A stretch of 64,000 bases of DNA from Cheilinus undulatus (Eukaryota > Chordata > Actinopteri > Labriformes > Labridae): positions 18,601,667 to 18,665,666 of the forward strand of contig NC_054884.1 of NCBI RefSeq assembly GCF_018320785.1. Reading direction: 5' to 3'. The notes under the pieces were generated by a model. The model was not told the origin of the DNA, searched no databases, and saw only the letters and a program-made list of their open reading frames with translations. Below, one piece after another: positions 12,601 through 23,860 of the stretch. Within the stretch, counting starts at the first letter, position 1. Every line of letters starts with the position of its first letter. A program made the position numbers and the translations under genes.

Positions 12601-13651
12601 CATAAAGACAATGACCTAAAGCATACAGCGAAAGCTACACAGAAATGGTTGAAAAGCAACAAGGCGGATGTTCTGGAGTGGCCGAGTCAAAGCCCAGACC
12701 TCAGTCCAATAGAGAATTTGTGGCTGGACTTGAAAGGGGCTGTTCATGCCTGTTCAACCTGACAGAGCTTGAGCAGTTTTGCAAAAAAGAATGGAGTGTA
12801 AGTGCGGTGTCCAGATGTGTATTATTCACACAGACTCAGTGCTGTGAGCCAAAGGTGCATCTACTAAATACTGACTTGAAGACTTGAAGGGGATAAATAT
12901 TTATGCTGTCACTTATTTTATATCACATATTTTCATTTAATTGACTTTACTGTAGAAATCCTTTTTTGTTTTTGTTTTTGGAAAAAAAAAGATTTATTTA
13001 GGTCTTTTCGTGCCTTTATTCAATAGAGTAGGACAGTGGATAGAGTTGGAAACGGGAGAGAGAGAGTGGAGAGAGACATGCAGTAAAGGGCTGCGGGCCA
13101 GGTTCGAACCCGGGCCACCCGCGTACATGGGTAGAGCCTTAGACTGCTAGGCCATCTGCGAGCCAGAAATCTGTTTTCACTTGACATTAAAAATGGCCCA
13201 TGCCTGTTGTATGGCAGCATGATGATGTGTAAAAGAGGTAGCCGGTGTGAGTTCAGGCCAGCGGAAGACAATACTTCAGCATGTTACAAGGGGCAGTGAG
13301 GCCAAGTGTGAGTGGGCCATTTGAATATTAGTTAATGTATTTTAGTTGAAAAGTCTGATCCTAGATTTAAGTAAAGAAGAATCACAGTACCATTGTTTAT
13401 GTTTTTTAGGAGACGCCTACTTCTTCAAAGACAACCTTTACTGGGTGCTGAGCAATGGAGGACTGAACCAGGGCGACATCACTCCCAAATCAATTGCTGT
13501 GGAGTGGCTCAGATGCCCTGCAACCTCCACTGCAGCCGCTCCTCGGGGGCCAAAGGAATGCAGCTGTGACTTAAAGGCTTCATCTTCATTTGTAAAAAGC
13601 AGCTGGCCCCTCCTGCTCTCTGTTGTATGTATAGCTAATATGTTTATTTAA
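548..13651 (+). CDS. mmp25: Matrix metalloproteinase-25-like (MT6-MMP), GPI-anchored; 5' exons missing
   Basis: This is a zinc endopeptidase of the membrane-type MMP group, which cleaves extracellular matrix and other secreted proteins at the cell surface. Eight exons join without a frame break: 548-689, 2915-3219, 3412-3591, 7292-7376, 7656-7738, 8449-8601, 10547-10840 and 13410-13651, all with GT-AG borders. Together they encode about 493 residues ending in TAA. Seen in order: the cysteine switch PRCSLPD, a furin-type run RRRRRKR, the catalytic domain with [11 protein letters not shown] and the Met-turn SIM, a short Pro-rich hinge, a four-blade hemopexin domain closed by a Cys pair, and a Cys-containing stem with a hydrophobic tail. 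The YALSG..W motif after the furin site, the short hinge and the GPI-type tail favour MMP25 over MMP17 and over transmembrane MT-MMPs. The signal peptide and most of the propeptide should lie upstream of the window. Fish can carry two mmp25 paralogs, and I cannot tell which this is. Confidence 0.93.
1229..1925 (+). mobile_element. Tc1-like transposon remnant, 5' part
   Basis: It starts with CAGTGCCTATAAAAAGTATT, an end shared with the element at 12372. Broken transposase text follows: a [10 protein letters not shown] block near 1590-1620 and a [13 protein letters not shown] block near 1835-1875, the latter part of the DDE domain of Tc1 transposases. The reading frame is interrupted and no matching 3' end is visible, so it is dead and truncated. 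It sits in an mmp25 intron. Confidence 0.8.
2915..3591 (+). CDS. mmp25: mmp25 catalytic-domain exons (2915-3219 and 3412-3591)
   Basis: Two exons separated by a 192-bp intron encode the catalytic domain. The first carries the structural zinc and calcium segment ([16 protein letters not shown] and GDTHFDDDE). The second carries the zinc-binding helix [11 protein letters not shown] at 3450-3482, the Met-turn and the conserved RPYYQGPVG loop. All three zinc His and the catalytic Glu are present, so the enzyme should be active. Confidence 0.93.
3813..4260. repeat. Minisatellite, about 52-bp unit, 8-9 copies
   Basis: The motif AGAGCTAACATGATAGCATA recurs with small changes at about 3841, 3897, 3949, 3999, 4051, 4103, 4155, 4205 and 4249. 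Each copy is followed by a segment like AATGCTAACAGCTCAGTGAA. It lies in the 3.7-kb mmp25 intron and decays on its 3' side to about 4400. Confidence 0.85.
5460..5745. mobile_element. Short hAT-like MITE
   Basis: The left end CCTGTTTCAGACTGGCTACG is matched in inverted form by GCAGGCAGTCTGAAAACCC at about 5720-5738. It is roughly 285 bp long with no coding capacity. Confidence 0.5.
5752..6351. mobile_element. MITE with inverted ends
   Basis: The left end TACCGTTTTCCCACTAAAAT and the right end GGCCAGTGGGAAAGGGGTAT are imperfect inverted repeats about 600 bp apart. It immediately follows the MITE at 5460-5745. The interior is non-coding. Confidence 0.5.
7292..7376 (+). CDS. mmp25: mmp25 hinge exon
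   Basis: This 85-nt exon begins after ttgtag and ends before gtgagt. It encodes a Gly/Pro-rich linker ([12 protein letters not shown], then a PPPP run) between the catalytic and hemopexin domains. Its short length suits MMP25. Confidence 0.85.
7656..13510 (+). CDS. mmp25: mmp25 hemopexin-like domain exons
   Basis: The domain is built from exons 7656-7738, 8449-8601, 10547-10840 and the start of 13410-13651. It opens with [20 protein letters not shown] and closes with EWLRCP, giving the usual bridging Cys pair. Repeated blade signatures [29 protein letters not shown] and [10 protein letters not shown] mark the four blades. Hemopexin domains guide substrate choice and dimer formation in MT-MMPs. 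Confidence 0.9.
9037..10350 (+). mobile_element. Tc1/mariner-class transposon remnant
   Basis: Its start, ACAACCCCAATTCCCCCCAT, is an end shared by an abundant fish family. Transposase-like text is visible on the plus strand: a block reading [10 protein letters not shown] near 9860 and an SPIEN block near 10100. Stop codons interrupt the frame near 9850 and 10025. A likely relative in the other orientation lies at 42510-43865. Confidence 0.65.
12372..13195 (+). mobile_element. Tc1-like transposon remnant, interrupted by a SINE
   Basis: It belongs to the same family as 1229-1925, starting CAGTGCCTACAAAGAGTATT. The transposase block [15 protein letters not shown] is encoded near 12687-12733. 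The right part is split by a SINE at 12961-13164, after which Tc1 sequence resumes (CTGTTTTCACTTGACATTAA). It lies in the last mmp25 intron. Confidence 0.75.
12961..13164 (-). mobile_element. tRNA-derived SINE inside Tc1 remnant
   Basis: Read on the minus strand, it has a tRNA-like head with B-box GGTTCGAACCTGGC, then a CT-rich body and an A-rich tail. It is flanked by a 7-bp target-site duplication AGAAATC (12954-12960 and 13165-13171). This indicates insertion by LINE machinery into the older Tc1 element. Confidence 0.75.
13510..13651 (+). CDS. mmp25: mmp25 stem and GPI-attachment tail
   Basis: After the hemopexin domain comes a stem with a Cys-rich patch (ECSCD), then a Ser-rich stretch and a short hydrophobic C-terminus ([15 protein letters not shown]) with no cytoplasmic residues. 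This is the pattern of a GPI signal. The MT4/MT6 MMPs are GPI-anchored, unlike the other membrane-type MMPs. Confidence 0.82.
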
Positions 13652-14630
13652 GAATAGCAACCTTAAATGGATCAAAAACCGAGTGTCTTCAGGTTTTTAT
13701 TGTTTATTTTTTTACTAGCTCCTTAATCCCTTGGAGAGTAGTAAAAGCTCTTTACACCATCATCCACACAGAGTACATTACAACCTGCCCACTGGTTTCA
13801 AATTACAAAGTAGTGACATGAAAGCATATATATTAAATCTCCTCCTTATGCTTTAACAAAAGGCCAGTGCTAATGTAAATCCCTTGCCTTATCAGAACGT
13901 ATCGCTGACTTGTTAAAGCAGTGCATTTTGCATCCTCCAACCCTCCTGCTATGGGATTACAGTTCTTCTTTAGTGGGTTAGATTACATGGAGGGTGTGTA
14001 GGATAATGCATGGAAATACTATACAGAAACCCAGCACTCAGGCCACTCCCACACTATGAGGTCTTACAAAACAAACCTTTATTGCGATTGTGAAACTGGT
14101 GACACAAACATAATTAATAGCAATAGTCCACTTCTACATCAAAGCTATAATTGCTGTGCCTCTACAAACAAAAAATTTCTTTATCACATCTTAATATTTT
14201 GTATATTTTAGCTTTTGTACATGTGATTAGTGGATCGACTTTATATCACGTTGTTAAGAAAAAGAACGTTGCTTGATTGTTATTTTATGCTGTTCTTGTT
14301 ATTGCTTTGTACTTCTTATGGCTCACATGCTCTGGTGCGTTTCAGTTCAGTCAAGAGAAATTATCCAGATCATCAACATGGCATGCTTTCAAATTCTAGT
14401 GTCAAAATTCAGCAGAGGTAAACTGAGGAAAAGAGGTATGAAAACAGAATTAGGGCTGAGTGCTTCTGTGTTGCCGCTGGTGTACGTGCAGAAGAGATAA
14501 TGAACAGAGGTGGAACAGGTTTGTTGCCGGCTGATGATATCAGGTCACTTTAATTAGGTGTTGTTTTGCTAATAGAGACTAACTAAAGCTACACCAGTAC
14601 CTCACACATATGTATTGGATTTTTTAAATG

Positions 14631-14636
14631 AATAAA
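14631..14636 (+). terminator. mmp25: Candidate poly(A) signal for mmp25
   Basis: AATAAA lies about 1 kb after the mmp25 stop codon. A weaker ATTAAA is at 13832-13837. Which one is used cannot be told from sequence alone. Confidence 0.3.
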
Positions 14637-15117
14637 ACATTGAAAAGTAAACTAATTCTGATTGTAAATATAATAAAGATGGCACATCTAGAACAAAATC
14701 GTGAAAATATATAAATAAAATTAAATACACACATGCACACAAGACCAATATGCGTGATCTAAACTGATGTCTTTTGCAATCAATGTTAAAGTTGCAGTAA
14801 TCCATTTATAACAAAAATAAAATTATAGCAAACAAAGAGAAAACTAAACAGAACACATCTCACCCACCCCACTTTCCAGTATAGCTCTCTATTTCCTTTC
14901 ATTCATTTACATGTTCTTGCCTGTTTATACTCTCACATAAGTTAACTTGGTCTAGGAAGAGCCATGGTTCCAAAACCATCTTGATCTAGAGATCTTGGTA
15001 AAGAGATCCCAGATGTTATTAAAGGTTTCCGGTTTTCTCCTGACATTATATAGGATCTTTTTGGGAGTGCAGTAAGATGCCAATTCATTTATCCAATGCC
15101 TTGTTGATGGAGAGTCT

Positions 15118-15420
15118 CTAGTTTTTCACTTGGGGTGAATGCATTTCTTCGTTGCAACAAGCGAGTAATATGAAATATTTCTTTGAACTAAATGTCTTAA
15201 CAGAACTCAGGTCTCCCAGTATCCATAGTTTAGGGTCTTGCTTGATACTGCAGTTAATTATCTTTAAAGTTAGTGCTTTGGTATTTTTCCAGAAAGCTTC
15301 TATCACAGGACAACTCCAAAACATGTGGAAGAGATCTCCTTGAACAATTTTACATCTTTGACACATAGGAGATATGCTGTTATTAGTTTTATGTAGTCTG
15401 TAGAGGGATAATATGTTCTG
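15118..15420 (-). mobile_element. L1-like LINE reverse-transcriptase C-terminal fragment
   Basis: An open stretch on the minus strand encodes CQRCKIVQGDLFHMFWSCP followed by FW, the Cys/His/Trp pattern at the end of L1-type ORF2 proteins. Only this tail survives and the element is dead. Confidence 0.6.
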
Positions 15421-18267
15421 TTAAGTATGTTGAACTGTATTTGTCTATGATTTTTAATGGGCAAATTTGAGGACTTACCCTCTTTGGTGCCCTTTTAATG
15501 GACAAATTTGCCAAATTGCCCTCTTTTACATGTCTAATGGTGGAGAAAAATATAAAGTTTTGTAATTTTCATTTTATCAAGTTAATATTTAAATTTATTT
15601 AAAGTGTGTAACAACTATGTGCACATTAATTTCAGTCTGTCTAATAACCAGATAAAAACTCCTCACAGGAGTTTTGAATCAGGGAAAAGCACAGGATGAC
15701 ATGGCCAAGGTTCCTCTTGGAGCATTTAGACTCAGTTTACACCTGTCGTTAAAATACGGTGTTCATTTAAAAATACAGACATTTGGTGACACTGGAAGAC
15801 TCAAAAACACAAACTGTCATCCACCTTTGCATTAAACTTCTGCCAGACTAGTCAGACTAAGGAGATGTGCTTTCAGTGACAATAAGAAAATCCCAGAAAC
15901 AGAGGAGTACACTTAAAAGATCAGATCTCTTCCATTTGTAAATAGGAAATGTTAAAGCTTTCTTTATATGTAGCTCTCCTATACCTACATGCACAATTAC
16001 AATAATACAATAAATTCTTTTGGATATTTTATATTATCATTTGAATTTGCAGATGTGTTGTTCTTAAGCCATGTTCTGTAATTATAATGCAGTAAACCAT
16101 TGTGTGCTTAAATCAATGAGGATTTTGGATTTTTACTCAACTGTAGCGTCTCTCTGAGTAAAAGTCAAATGTAATGACTCTGAAAGTTTGTTCCATATGT
16201 TGTGTTGAAGCAGAAAAGATTTAAATAACCATTTGATAAAACTGCTTTTAAATTGTCTTTTTGTTGTTGTTTTTTTTTTTTGTCTGTGTGGTACCTTTGA
16301 CCGGGTCTGAAACTCTTTACATCTCTAGATCTCAGAGTCTTTAGTCTGACACTTTGTTCTCACCGTGCAGTCACTATCTCATGATCCACATTCATGACTC
16401 ACACAATACGATAAATCTTTACAATAGAGAACATGCTGCTCATTCTCCAGTGACAGTCCCCTATGCGTTGGGCTGGACCTCTGATTGGTATCTTTATTAG
16501 GAGCAACCCTACCTCTGGGTCGTGACATACTTATCTCACTGACATGCAATTGTAAGTGGTGCAGGTGATGAATAAAGCGGAGGTAAAGCTAGTCAAGCCT
16601 GATGAACAACTGGCAGTTCACATTTCTGTTCCACTGTCAGATGTCTTGATTTGAGGACTAGCAGCTTTGTCGTAACTAAAGGAGATAGGAGTGTAATGTA
16701 ACAAACATGAAAACTTCACTAAAACGTTGTTTTAAAAACACATAATGTGCTTCGTGTTGCAATTACAGTAAAGCACCACATACTTACTTCACAGTTTGAT
16801 TAACTGTAGACATGGTTGATCTTTTCAAGACTTTAAATGTACATCTGAGTCAGTCAAGAAGTTATAGAGACATATTTATTCAGTCTAAGTGAGGAATGTG
16901 AAGATGTAAATGGCACATGTAATTTGATAAGATTCAGAACCTTAAAGGGATCAGTTGTGACAAAAACAAAGTGACTTGGAACAAAAGAGGCAATCCTTGG
17001 AAGAAACTACACCCTCTTTGATAAATATAACCAGCTTTAATGTCATCAAACTGACTGGCACGTCTCAAGTGTCTGGCTCAAGTTCAGACCAAGTGAAAAG
17101 AAAGATTTAATTTGATACTGTTTAAACAATTTTTTAAAAGAATCATGTTTACATTTTCCTGACTTGTCAAGACTATGATTGTTCTGTTTTTTAAAGTCAG
17201 AGAGAAATGGCTAACCTTGATGGATTGGCCACATTTCATATCTGTCATCAGGCAGATTCATCTTGCAACAAGCCAGCCTGAAATGTATGAATACATATGA
17301 AAGCCAAGCAATGATGAAGAAATAAAGGGTGTGTTAAACTTAGAGAACAAAATTCAAAATTTTTATTTTATTAAGTTGTAAATTCACAAGAAACTGAACT
17401 CAAAAAATGGTTGGATCAGAGGCCTCTCCCCCTGGTTTTTGACCATGTCTCTTCAAAGTCTGGATGCTTATGATAATGTGGTGAATTTGGGCCAAAGTCC
17501 CAGTAAAAAGAAAACCTGATTTAATTAGTCTTAAGTGAAGGACTTGTGCAGGGTAAACAGCTTCATTTAGTATGATTTTCTAACATGCAACTGGCTTATT
17601 ACGGCCTTAAAAAGTTTACTTTTTGGTTCTCATAAATGTGTCTTTATGACTTAAAAATTGACCAAAAAAGTCTTTTTCTCGTAAATTTAAAACTTTTTAA
17701 ACACAAATATGTAGTTTTGTCTTGCCAAATTTACACACTTCTAAACTATTTTTTTTTCTTGTAATAAATAACCATCTTAATAATCTCTTGAATTATTTCT
17801 TTTCCCTAAGAATATCAAATCCTTATTTATTTTTAACTTTTTCCAAGGGGCCCTCATACAGTTTCATGTAGAAATGTTTTTCCCAGTCAAATGAATGGAC
17901 TGACCAGTGTCATTTAAGGAGAAAAAGGTGGTAAGAGTAACGTGGATACAGCTAGAGGGGGAGTTGTAAGCAAGTAGCCATTAGCTGGGATGTAGCTGTA
18001 GAAAGTGACAGTTTAATCAGACCTTAACGCCATTTCTTTATTAACACAAGAGCAATGAGACAAACCAAAAGGCTTCCTTGGCAGCAGGGCTGGGCCCCTG
18101 AAAACCCATCGAATGGGCCCTCTCCATTTGTGATTTTCTGATGATATCAATGCATGTGTGTTGCATTGGTGTTTGCATCCTGGCTAACAGTTCATTCATT
18201 TGAGAGCTGAAAAGTGTGTCACACTACTATTGTGTTCTCATGTTAAAATAACATCAGTGGCAATTTT

Positions 18268-18440
18268 TAACCTTATTTCATTTTTAGCCCATTTTGCCAC
18301 TTTTAAGCCACTTTTCACCATTTTTGCCACTTTTTTGCATTTCCTAACTAATTTTTGCCACTTTAAACCCATTTCTGCCTCTCTGTAACCACTTTTTGTG
18401 GGCCAGCTTTTGCCACTTTTAACCCATTTTACCAATTTGT
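18268..18440 (-). repeat. 'gtggcaaaa' repeat, inverted copy
   Basis: Irregular repeats of a unit like GTGGCAAAAATGGGTTAAAA occur here on the minus strand. The same family occurs at 23035-23430, 23700-23850, 25680-26215 and 57735-58180. Confidence 0.7.
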
Positions 18441-19880
18441 TATTTCAATTTTGAAACTATTGGTTCAAGTTCAGACCGAGTGAAAAGGCACCCTAATGTG
18501 TGTGCAGATCAGGGCAGCTAAGAAGTCTGAGATGACTTTCCAAATATGCCAATCCATTTTAACATTTGCAAAAAAATAAATAAAAAATAAAAATAAAAAG
18601 TTTTCAGAAGAGGTTTACATTTTTAAAAAGGCCATATTGTACTAAAGCATAAATAAATAAAATTCCTTTTTGTTGCTTTGATCAGAGTGGTTATTCTTTT
18701 GGTTAAATATAAAATATGGTTATCACGGATTAACTTTATGTTTTATGATTTTCCTGACCTAAACTGGCCCAAGAAAGCTCCACCCTTTATCCCCCTTAAG
18801 GGCAGCCTTGCTTGGTTGAGATCTTTTTTGTACCAGAGCTGCGTATGTCCTGAGCCCGCTAGCACATCTTGTCTTGTTACTCTGATTGGCCCCCCATGAA
18901 TATGACAGAGGGTTCCTCCAATCACCATCCTAGAATTTCTGAGATTTTTTTAAAGGTTCTGCCTTTCCAAGACTGTGTGGAGTGTTGCCCAGATGGATGT
19001 GAAATACATTCCATGCAATGGATATACGAAATAATCTGGTGTGTCAGTTTAAAAAAAAGCAGCAGAGATAGTGACATGAAATCATTTTAATTTAGAAACA
19101 TCTCACAAAAGGTCACAGTTCTGTTACATGTGCAAGTAGTGCAACACAGGGTGACGTTATACAGGTTGTTGGTGATAAATAATGGTGCTCTTTGATATGT
19201 CAATCCTTCATTACACTGACTGAAAGAGGCAACAGGGCTAGAAAACAAGTGTTTGCATTTGGCAACATAGTGTTTCTTTCTGCACTGAAAAAAACAAAGC
19301 TAAATCAAGCCAAAGTAACTAAAAAACACACATGCATTGTATTTGGTAAAGACTGAGTTTTAACCTTCATACCAGCTTTAAATATTCTTACGCTTAAATT
19401 GCACATCAAAAACTACTATTCAGCATCCATGTGGGTAAAATTAAAGTGCATCCCTCTCTGAATATAGCTTCAGCAGCTCAAAGCAGACATGAGCCATGTC
19501 CAAGCTGTAACAAAATGAATGTCAGCACTCGTTATGATTTGTAAAAATATAAGCAAGAGCATAAATACAACTATCAAAAACCTAATTATGGCTAACTTGT
19601 TACAGCTTATCATCACCTGGAATAATACAGCAAACATCCACATAAGACCATGTTCACATTCAGTTTGTCTCCAGTTTATCATGACAACATTATGAATATT
19701 TAAAGCTACAGAGGAAAGCAACAAGGTTCTTCTAGCATTAAGGCTCAGGTTTTCTGAGTTGTGACAGGCCTCCTGCAGACTGAACTCAAGGAGCTAATGA
19801 TAAATAGTTCAGTGCATACTTCATGTTCCCAAATTAGATAAGTTGTACAGGTAAGTAGCTCAATTCTCTTTCTTTGGCTT

Positions 19881-21803
19881 TTAATGCCTCCCCAGAGCGA
19901 GGCCAAGAGCCATCAGCCCGAGTGAGTAGCATGCCTTCGAGGCACTGCTGGTGCCAGAGCCGGTAGTGGTGACAGCTTGTGCCGGCTGGATTCCTCTGAA
20001 GACATCTATCATTTTCTCTGATGTGCTGTTACCGATGAGTACTGTTGTGCCAAAGAGGTTAATCTAGAGAAGAGAAATCAACCAGTTAGCAGCAGATAGC
20101 AATATCAGGACCACAACACACTCTGGAGAAGAAAGACAATGAAGGGCAATAAACTTACAATATCTCTGCTGACTTTGATTGTCTCCTTGAACACAGTCCA
20201 AACCACAGCCTCATTACAGTTAGGTGTGGTCAAGGAACCAAGGTAGCGCCAGTAGTTGGAGCGATTCACTCCTACCAGGATATCATTCAATGAAAAGCCA
20301 GCTAGTATTGAAGCATTTTTGCCTGAGGGAAGAAAATTAAAACCTCTGAAGGGGCTGTAGCTGTTGGGTTTTTAACCCCAAACCAGTGATAGGAAAAATG
20401 AATCGCATCTTCCTACCTTGGGTCTGGATTTGACTCAGTAACTCAGTCAAGTTTTTCCAGGCTTCAGGTAGCCCTGTGCTATTGCCTGACGTTCCCTGTA
20501 AAGTTTTCACATGGTTTAGTTCAAGGTAACAAATATTGTTAATTTGAGTTGTATAACACAAAAGTTAGAGAGACACTCTAAATGATGCATTCACAATCCT
20601 GCAAATGCTCTGAAGTTAAAGCTCCTGTGAAGAAGTTCACAAGTGGGCAGCTAAACCCCCTGGCAGTGGTTTCAGGCATTAAGAATTGCAATACATAATT
20701 TTATGGCTGATGGTCCATTTTTCTTTTCTAGTTTATTTTTTTAAATTCTTTTTCATAATCATAAAACTTCTCAGAACAGGTTTAAAAGGTTTGTTTTGTC
20801 TTTAGTGCAGAGGTAGCAGACCCAAGGAGTGTTAGGGCTTTTAGATGCATTAGAACTTGAGTGCCTCTTTCCTTACCTCAATGAAGAAGCCAAGAGCAGC
20901 CAGACCAGTACCGTTTGCAACAGCCAGAGTCGTGTTCTTGTTAAAGGATTCCCTGACATGAACAATGTGCAACTGTGAGCATAAAAAAAGAGAAGTTTAT
21001 AAAGAATGATGTCATTTCTATAATGTGCTCTACTGGAATTAAAAACAGTGCGTTTTACCTCCATGGGGTAGCGCTTGCCATTCACAGTGTGTTCAGAGCC
21101 AGGGCTCATGGTGCCATTACCCCAGTGCAAGTGGAACTGCAGGGCATCATAGGTCTCATTCAGACCTCCTCCTGAGACTTTTACTCCATCTGCAAGCAGA
21201 ACTTTGACTGGAAGAGGTTTAAAGCAAAGATTGATCATTGGAACGTATGAGAAACTCTAGAAAGAAGGATACTCTGTACACTTAAATTGAAATTCCTCTC
21301 AGATTAGCCATGAGCCATGTGCATGACAAACTTTGAGTGGGCCTCTCCTCACCTGTCCTTCCAGTGTTCTCAATAATCGTCATGGCGGTGGTGCTGTCAT
21401 AGTTCGTGAAGGTGAAGTCAGTCAGGCTGGCGTCAACTGTTGCGTCTGCTGTCACGATGTTAATAGGCGACTGTCGCGAGCGATTGCAGAAATTAGGTGC
21501 AATGGTCGGCCACCTGGTGTAATCTAGAAAACAATGAGGACGATTTAGAGGAGCTAAGTGGGTGAATTTTGTGATAACACAAAATTCAGGGGTAAAGATG
21601 ACTTACTGCAAGAGTCTAGGTGATAACACCACACTGAAAGAGAGGGAAAAGAAACACGTTAGGGTTAAATGGAGATTTAGCAAAGTCTTTATTGATAAAG
21701 GAAAGAAAAAAGTCCAAATATGGTACCTACCGACACTGTCATCCGCACAGTGGCTGGTGGACACCAGGACGAACACAGCAAACGCAGCTAGCAACCACTT
21801 CAT
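19881..21803 (-). CDS. GPI-anchored carbonic anhydrase, CA IV type (single domain)
   Basis: This enzyme should reversibly hydrate CO2 at the outer cell surface. Eight coding exons join in frame: 21803-21731, 21633-21607, 21523-21353, 21207-21059, 20972-20877, 20495-20417, 20322-20159 and 20063-19881 (942 nt, 313 residues). The start is chosen because ATG follows an acceptor (ttttag) directly and opens a clear signal peptide (MKWLLAAFAVFVLV...). Zinc ligands equivalent to His94/96/119 are H116, H118 and H142, and Thr199 is T230 in SLTTP. The four CA IV cysteines are present (WCY..DSC, FCNRSRQSP, TPNCNEAV). The C-terminus is Ser/Thr-rich and then hydrophobic with only RH after it, as in GPI proteins. 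Several N-glycosylation sites are visible (NET, NGT, NST, NAS). The His64 proton-shuttle position is R89 (ENTGRTVKV), which should slow the proton-transfer step. It is closest to the CA4/CA15 group, and I do not assign a specific fish paralog. Confidence 0.93.
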
Positions 21804-22286
21804 CTAAAATAGAACAAGCCATACATCAAAACACGAGCATCCCTGTTACATTTTCGGCGGGTAAAGGGCCATACAAGTTTGAAAAAAAGCCTATGCTCGT
21901 TCAGTTTGATGCCTTTATGATGCGTGAATCGAAGACTATAAATATATATTTTTAAAAAAAGCTCAAATGCGAGTAAAATCCAAAGAGCCCCTGGAGCTGG
22001 TGTAACGGCGTAAAGAGTGACCGTGGTAATTGGTGACTCGCAGCCAACTGTGAGAGGCTGTGATGACAACTGAAAAGTCCTCATGAATGCCTCCTTCAGG
22101 TTTTCTTTATCATGTGTAACTTTCAGATAAGTAGGCTGTTAAATGGAAAATCGCACAAACTGACATTTGAAATAACATTTTTTGAACGCTAAGTCTGGAA
22201 CCACCCAAAGTCACCAGTTAACACGGTCATTCGTTAAAGTGAACACAAGTCCTTGAGGCGCAGCTGAATCCAGAAGTGACTCTTAC

Positions 22287-22325
22287 CTTTGACGAGCAGG
22301 TCTGTTCCTCCTCTCAATCTATTAA
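22287..22325 (-). other. Noncoding first exon of the single-domain CA gene
   Basis: A donor AAAG|gtaaga ends at 22287. It would splice to the acceptor directly before the ATG at 21803. The 5' limit is set only by the TATA-like box upstream and is approximate. Confidence 0.55.
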
Positions 22326-22349
22326 CAGCTGCGGAGTCTCTCCCAGCCG

Positions 22350-22358
22350 CTTTTTATC
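22350..22358 (-). promoter_or_regulatory. TATA-like box for the single-domain CA gene
   Basis: The minus strand reads GGATAAAAAGC here, about 30 bp upstream of the inferred first exon. The spacing suits a TATA-driven start near 22325. Confidence 0.5.
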
Positions 22359-23034
22359 CTCTCAGCCCTGCAGCACCTGACCCGAACCACCTCTATCAGA
22401 CATCTGGGAGGCTTTTATCTCCCTGCAGGAATGTTTCAGGGTTGATGACTTTTCTGATTGTGTTTTGGGGCGTTTTGAGAAAGGAGTTATTCCAGGAGAA
22501 CAGGATTTATGATATCTGCAGTCAGGTACCTACACATACCCTGCTGCCGTTTATGTTCTCTGCAAATCTGAGGCATTTTAATCACCATCTCAGTCTTTAA
22601 AATAATCCTGAAATAAACACTTTCAAATGGCTATTTGCTGATTTATCAAATAGGTTGCATTTTATAGGCCATAGTCTCTGTTTCATTTATTTTCTACTTA
22701 CCCAGAAATTTGTTCCTAACTAGAGAAATGCTCCTGCTTTTAGGTTTACTTTTGTGTTTTTGAGCAGTGTTGCATTGTGACAGAGTAACTTGGTACATTT
22801 TTGAGTAAATGAACATGAGTAGTCCTCCACCACATTTAAAAGACAAATATCACATTTTTGACCTAACTCCCAGTCTATCAATGTTGGTTACTTTTACACC
22901 TGTGCAGCAGCAAGATCACTTAAACATGGCTATATGCCATAAACGTCATGGCATGTTGTGGAATTAAAAGAATTAAAGAAACATAGAAGAGCTTTAATTC
23001 TAAATAATTGAATAATTGTAAATGTTAACAACAA

Positions 23035-23430
23035 ATTAGTGAAAAGTTGCAAAAATTGAAGAAGTGAAATGTGGGGGAAAAAATTGGTTTAAAGCGGCAA
23101 GAAAGGGCAAAAATAGGCGAAAAGTGGTAAATTGGGTTGGGGTAAAAAGATGTGAAAAAACTGGGCAAAAGCAAAAAAAAAATGTTATAATAAAATAGAA
23201 ATAGAATAAAGTGGCAATAAAGAAGTGGCAGAAATAGGCCAGAAGCAGCAAAAAAATGTAGCAAAAATGGGCAAAAAGCAACATGAATGCATAAAGTTGC
23301 AAAAAAGAGCAAAATTGCAAAAATAGGCAAAAGGGTGGCAAAATGGGTCGAAAGTGGCAAAAAGGATCAGGTAAAGTTACCAATATGTGGCAAAAAAAAG
23401 GCAAAAAATGACAAGAGTACCTTTATGCAG
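23035..23430 (+). repeat. 'gtggcaaaa' repeat cluster
   Basis: Purine-rich irregular tandem units such as AAAAGTGGCAAAAAGGATCA and CAAAAATGGGCAAAAAGC occur here. The strand is strongly biased to A and G. Opposite-strand open frames are long only because TAA, TAG and TGA rarely arise from these units. Confidence 0.75.
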
Positions 23431-23431
23431 A

Positions 23432-23692
23432 CAAGATGGCCGACATATTTCCAATCTATACCGGAAGTCCGAACCGGAAGTCCGTACGTCTAAGGTTAGG
23501 CTTAGGCATTAAAACCTGAGTGGTTAGGTCCAGGGTAAGGCAGTGGGGAAGGTGATATATTTGAGATCCAGCACCAAGGGTTAGGCTTAGGTGCGAAAAA
23601 GACTGACAAACACTGGCAGCTGAGTCCAACATGAAGAAGAAACTTCCGGCACGGATTGGATGTATAGTGACGCCCATGTTGGCCACCTTTAG
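23432..23692. mobile_element. Small MITE-like insert in the 'gtggcaaaa' cluster
   Basis: The ends AAGATGGCCGACAT and ATGTTGGCCACCTT are near-inverted repeats about 260 bp apart. 'gtggcaaaa' repeat text lies on both sides. No coding content. Confidence 0.35.
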
Positions 23693-23860
23693 TGCAGATG
23701 AGTCCCTCTCAAAAATGGCCTAAAAGTGGGAAAAAGTAGTAAAAGGGGTTAAGAGACACAATAGGCCTAGTATCATCAAGAGGCAAAAATTAGCAGAAAG
23801 TGGCAAGAAAGACATACGTGGCAAAATGCGGCAAAAATGGGTTAACCTTCCTGCATCACC

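Larger units (their letters stand above)
13652..19880. other. Intergenic space between convergent mmp25 and CA gene
   Basis: It holds the 3' UTRs of both genes, an L1-like LINE piece near 15118-15420 and a T-rich copy of the 'gtggcaaaa' repeat at 18268-18440. I see no further exons with splice sites or recognisable protein. Confidence 0.6.

Noticed and set aside
23025..23404. Two overlapping hydrophobic open frames of 111 and 122 codons on the minus strand.
   Set aside because: Same repeat artefact. There is no homology and no splice context.
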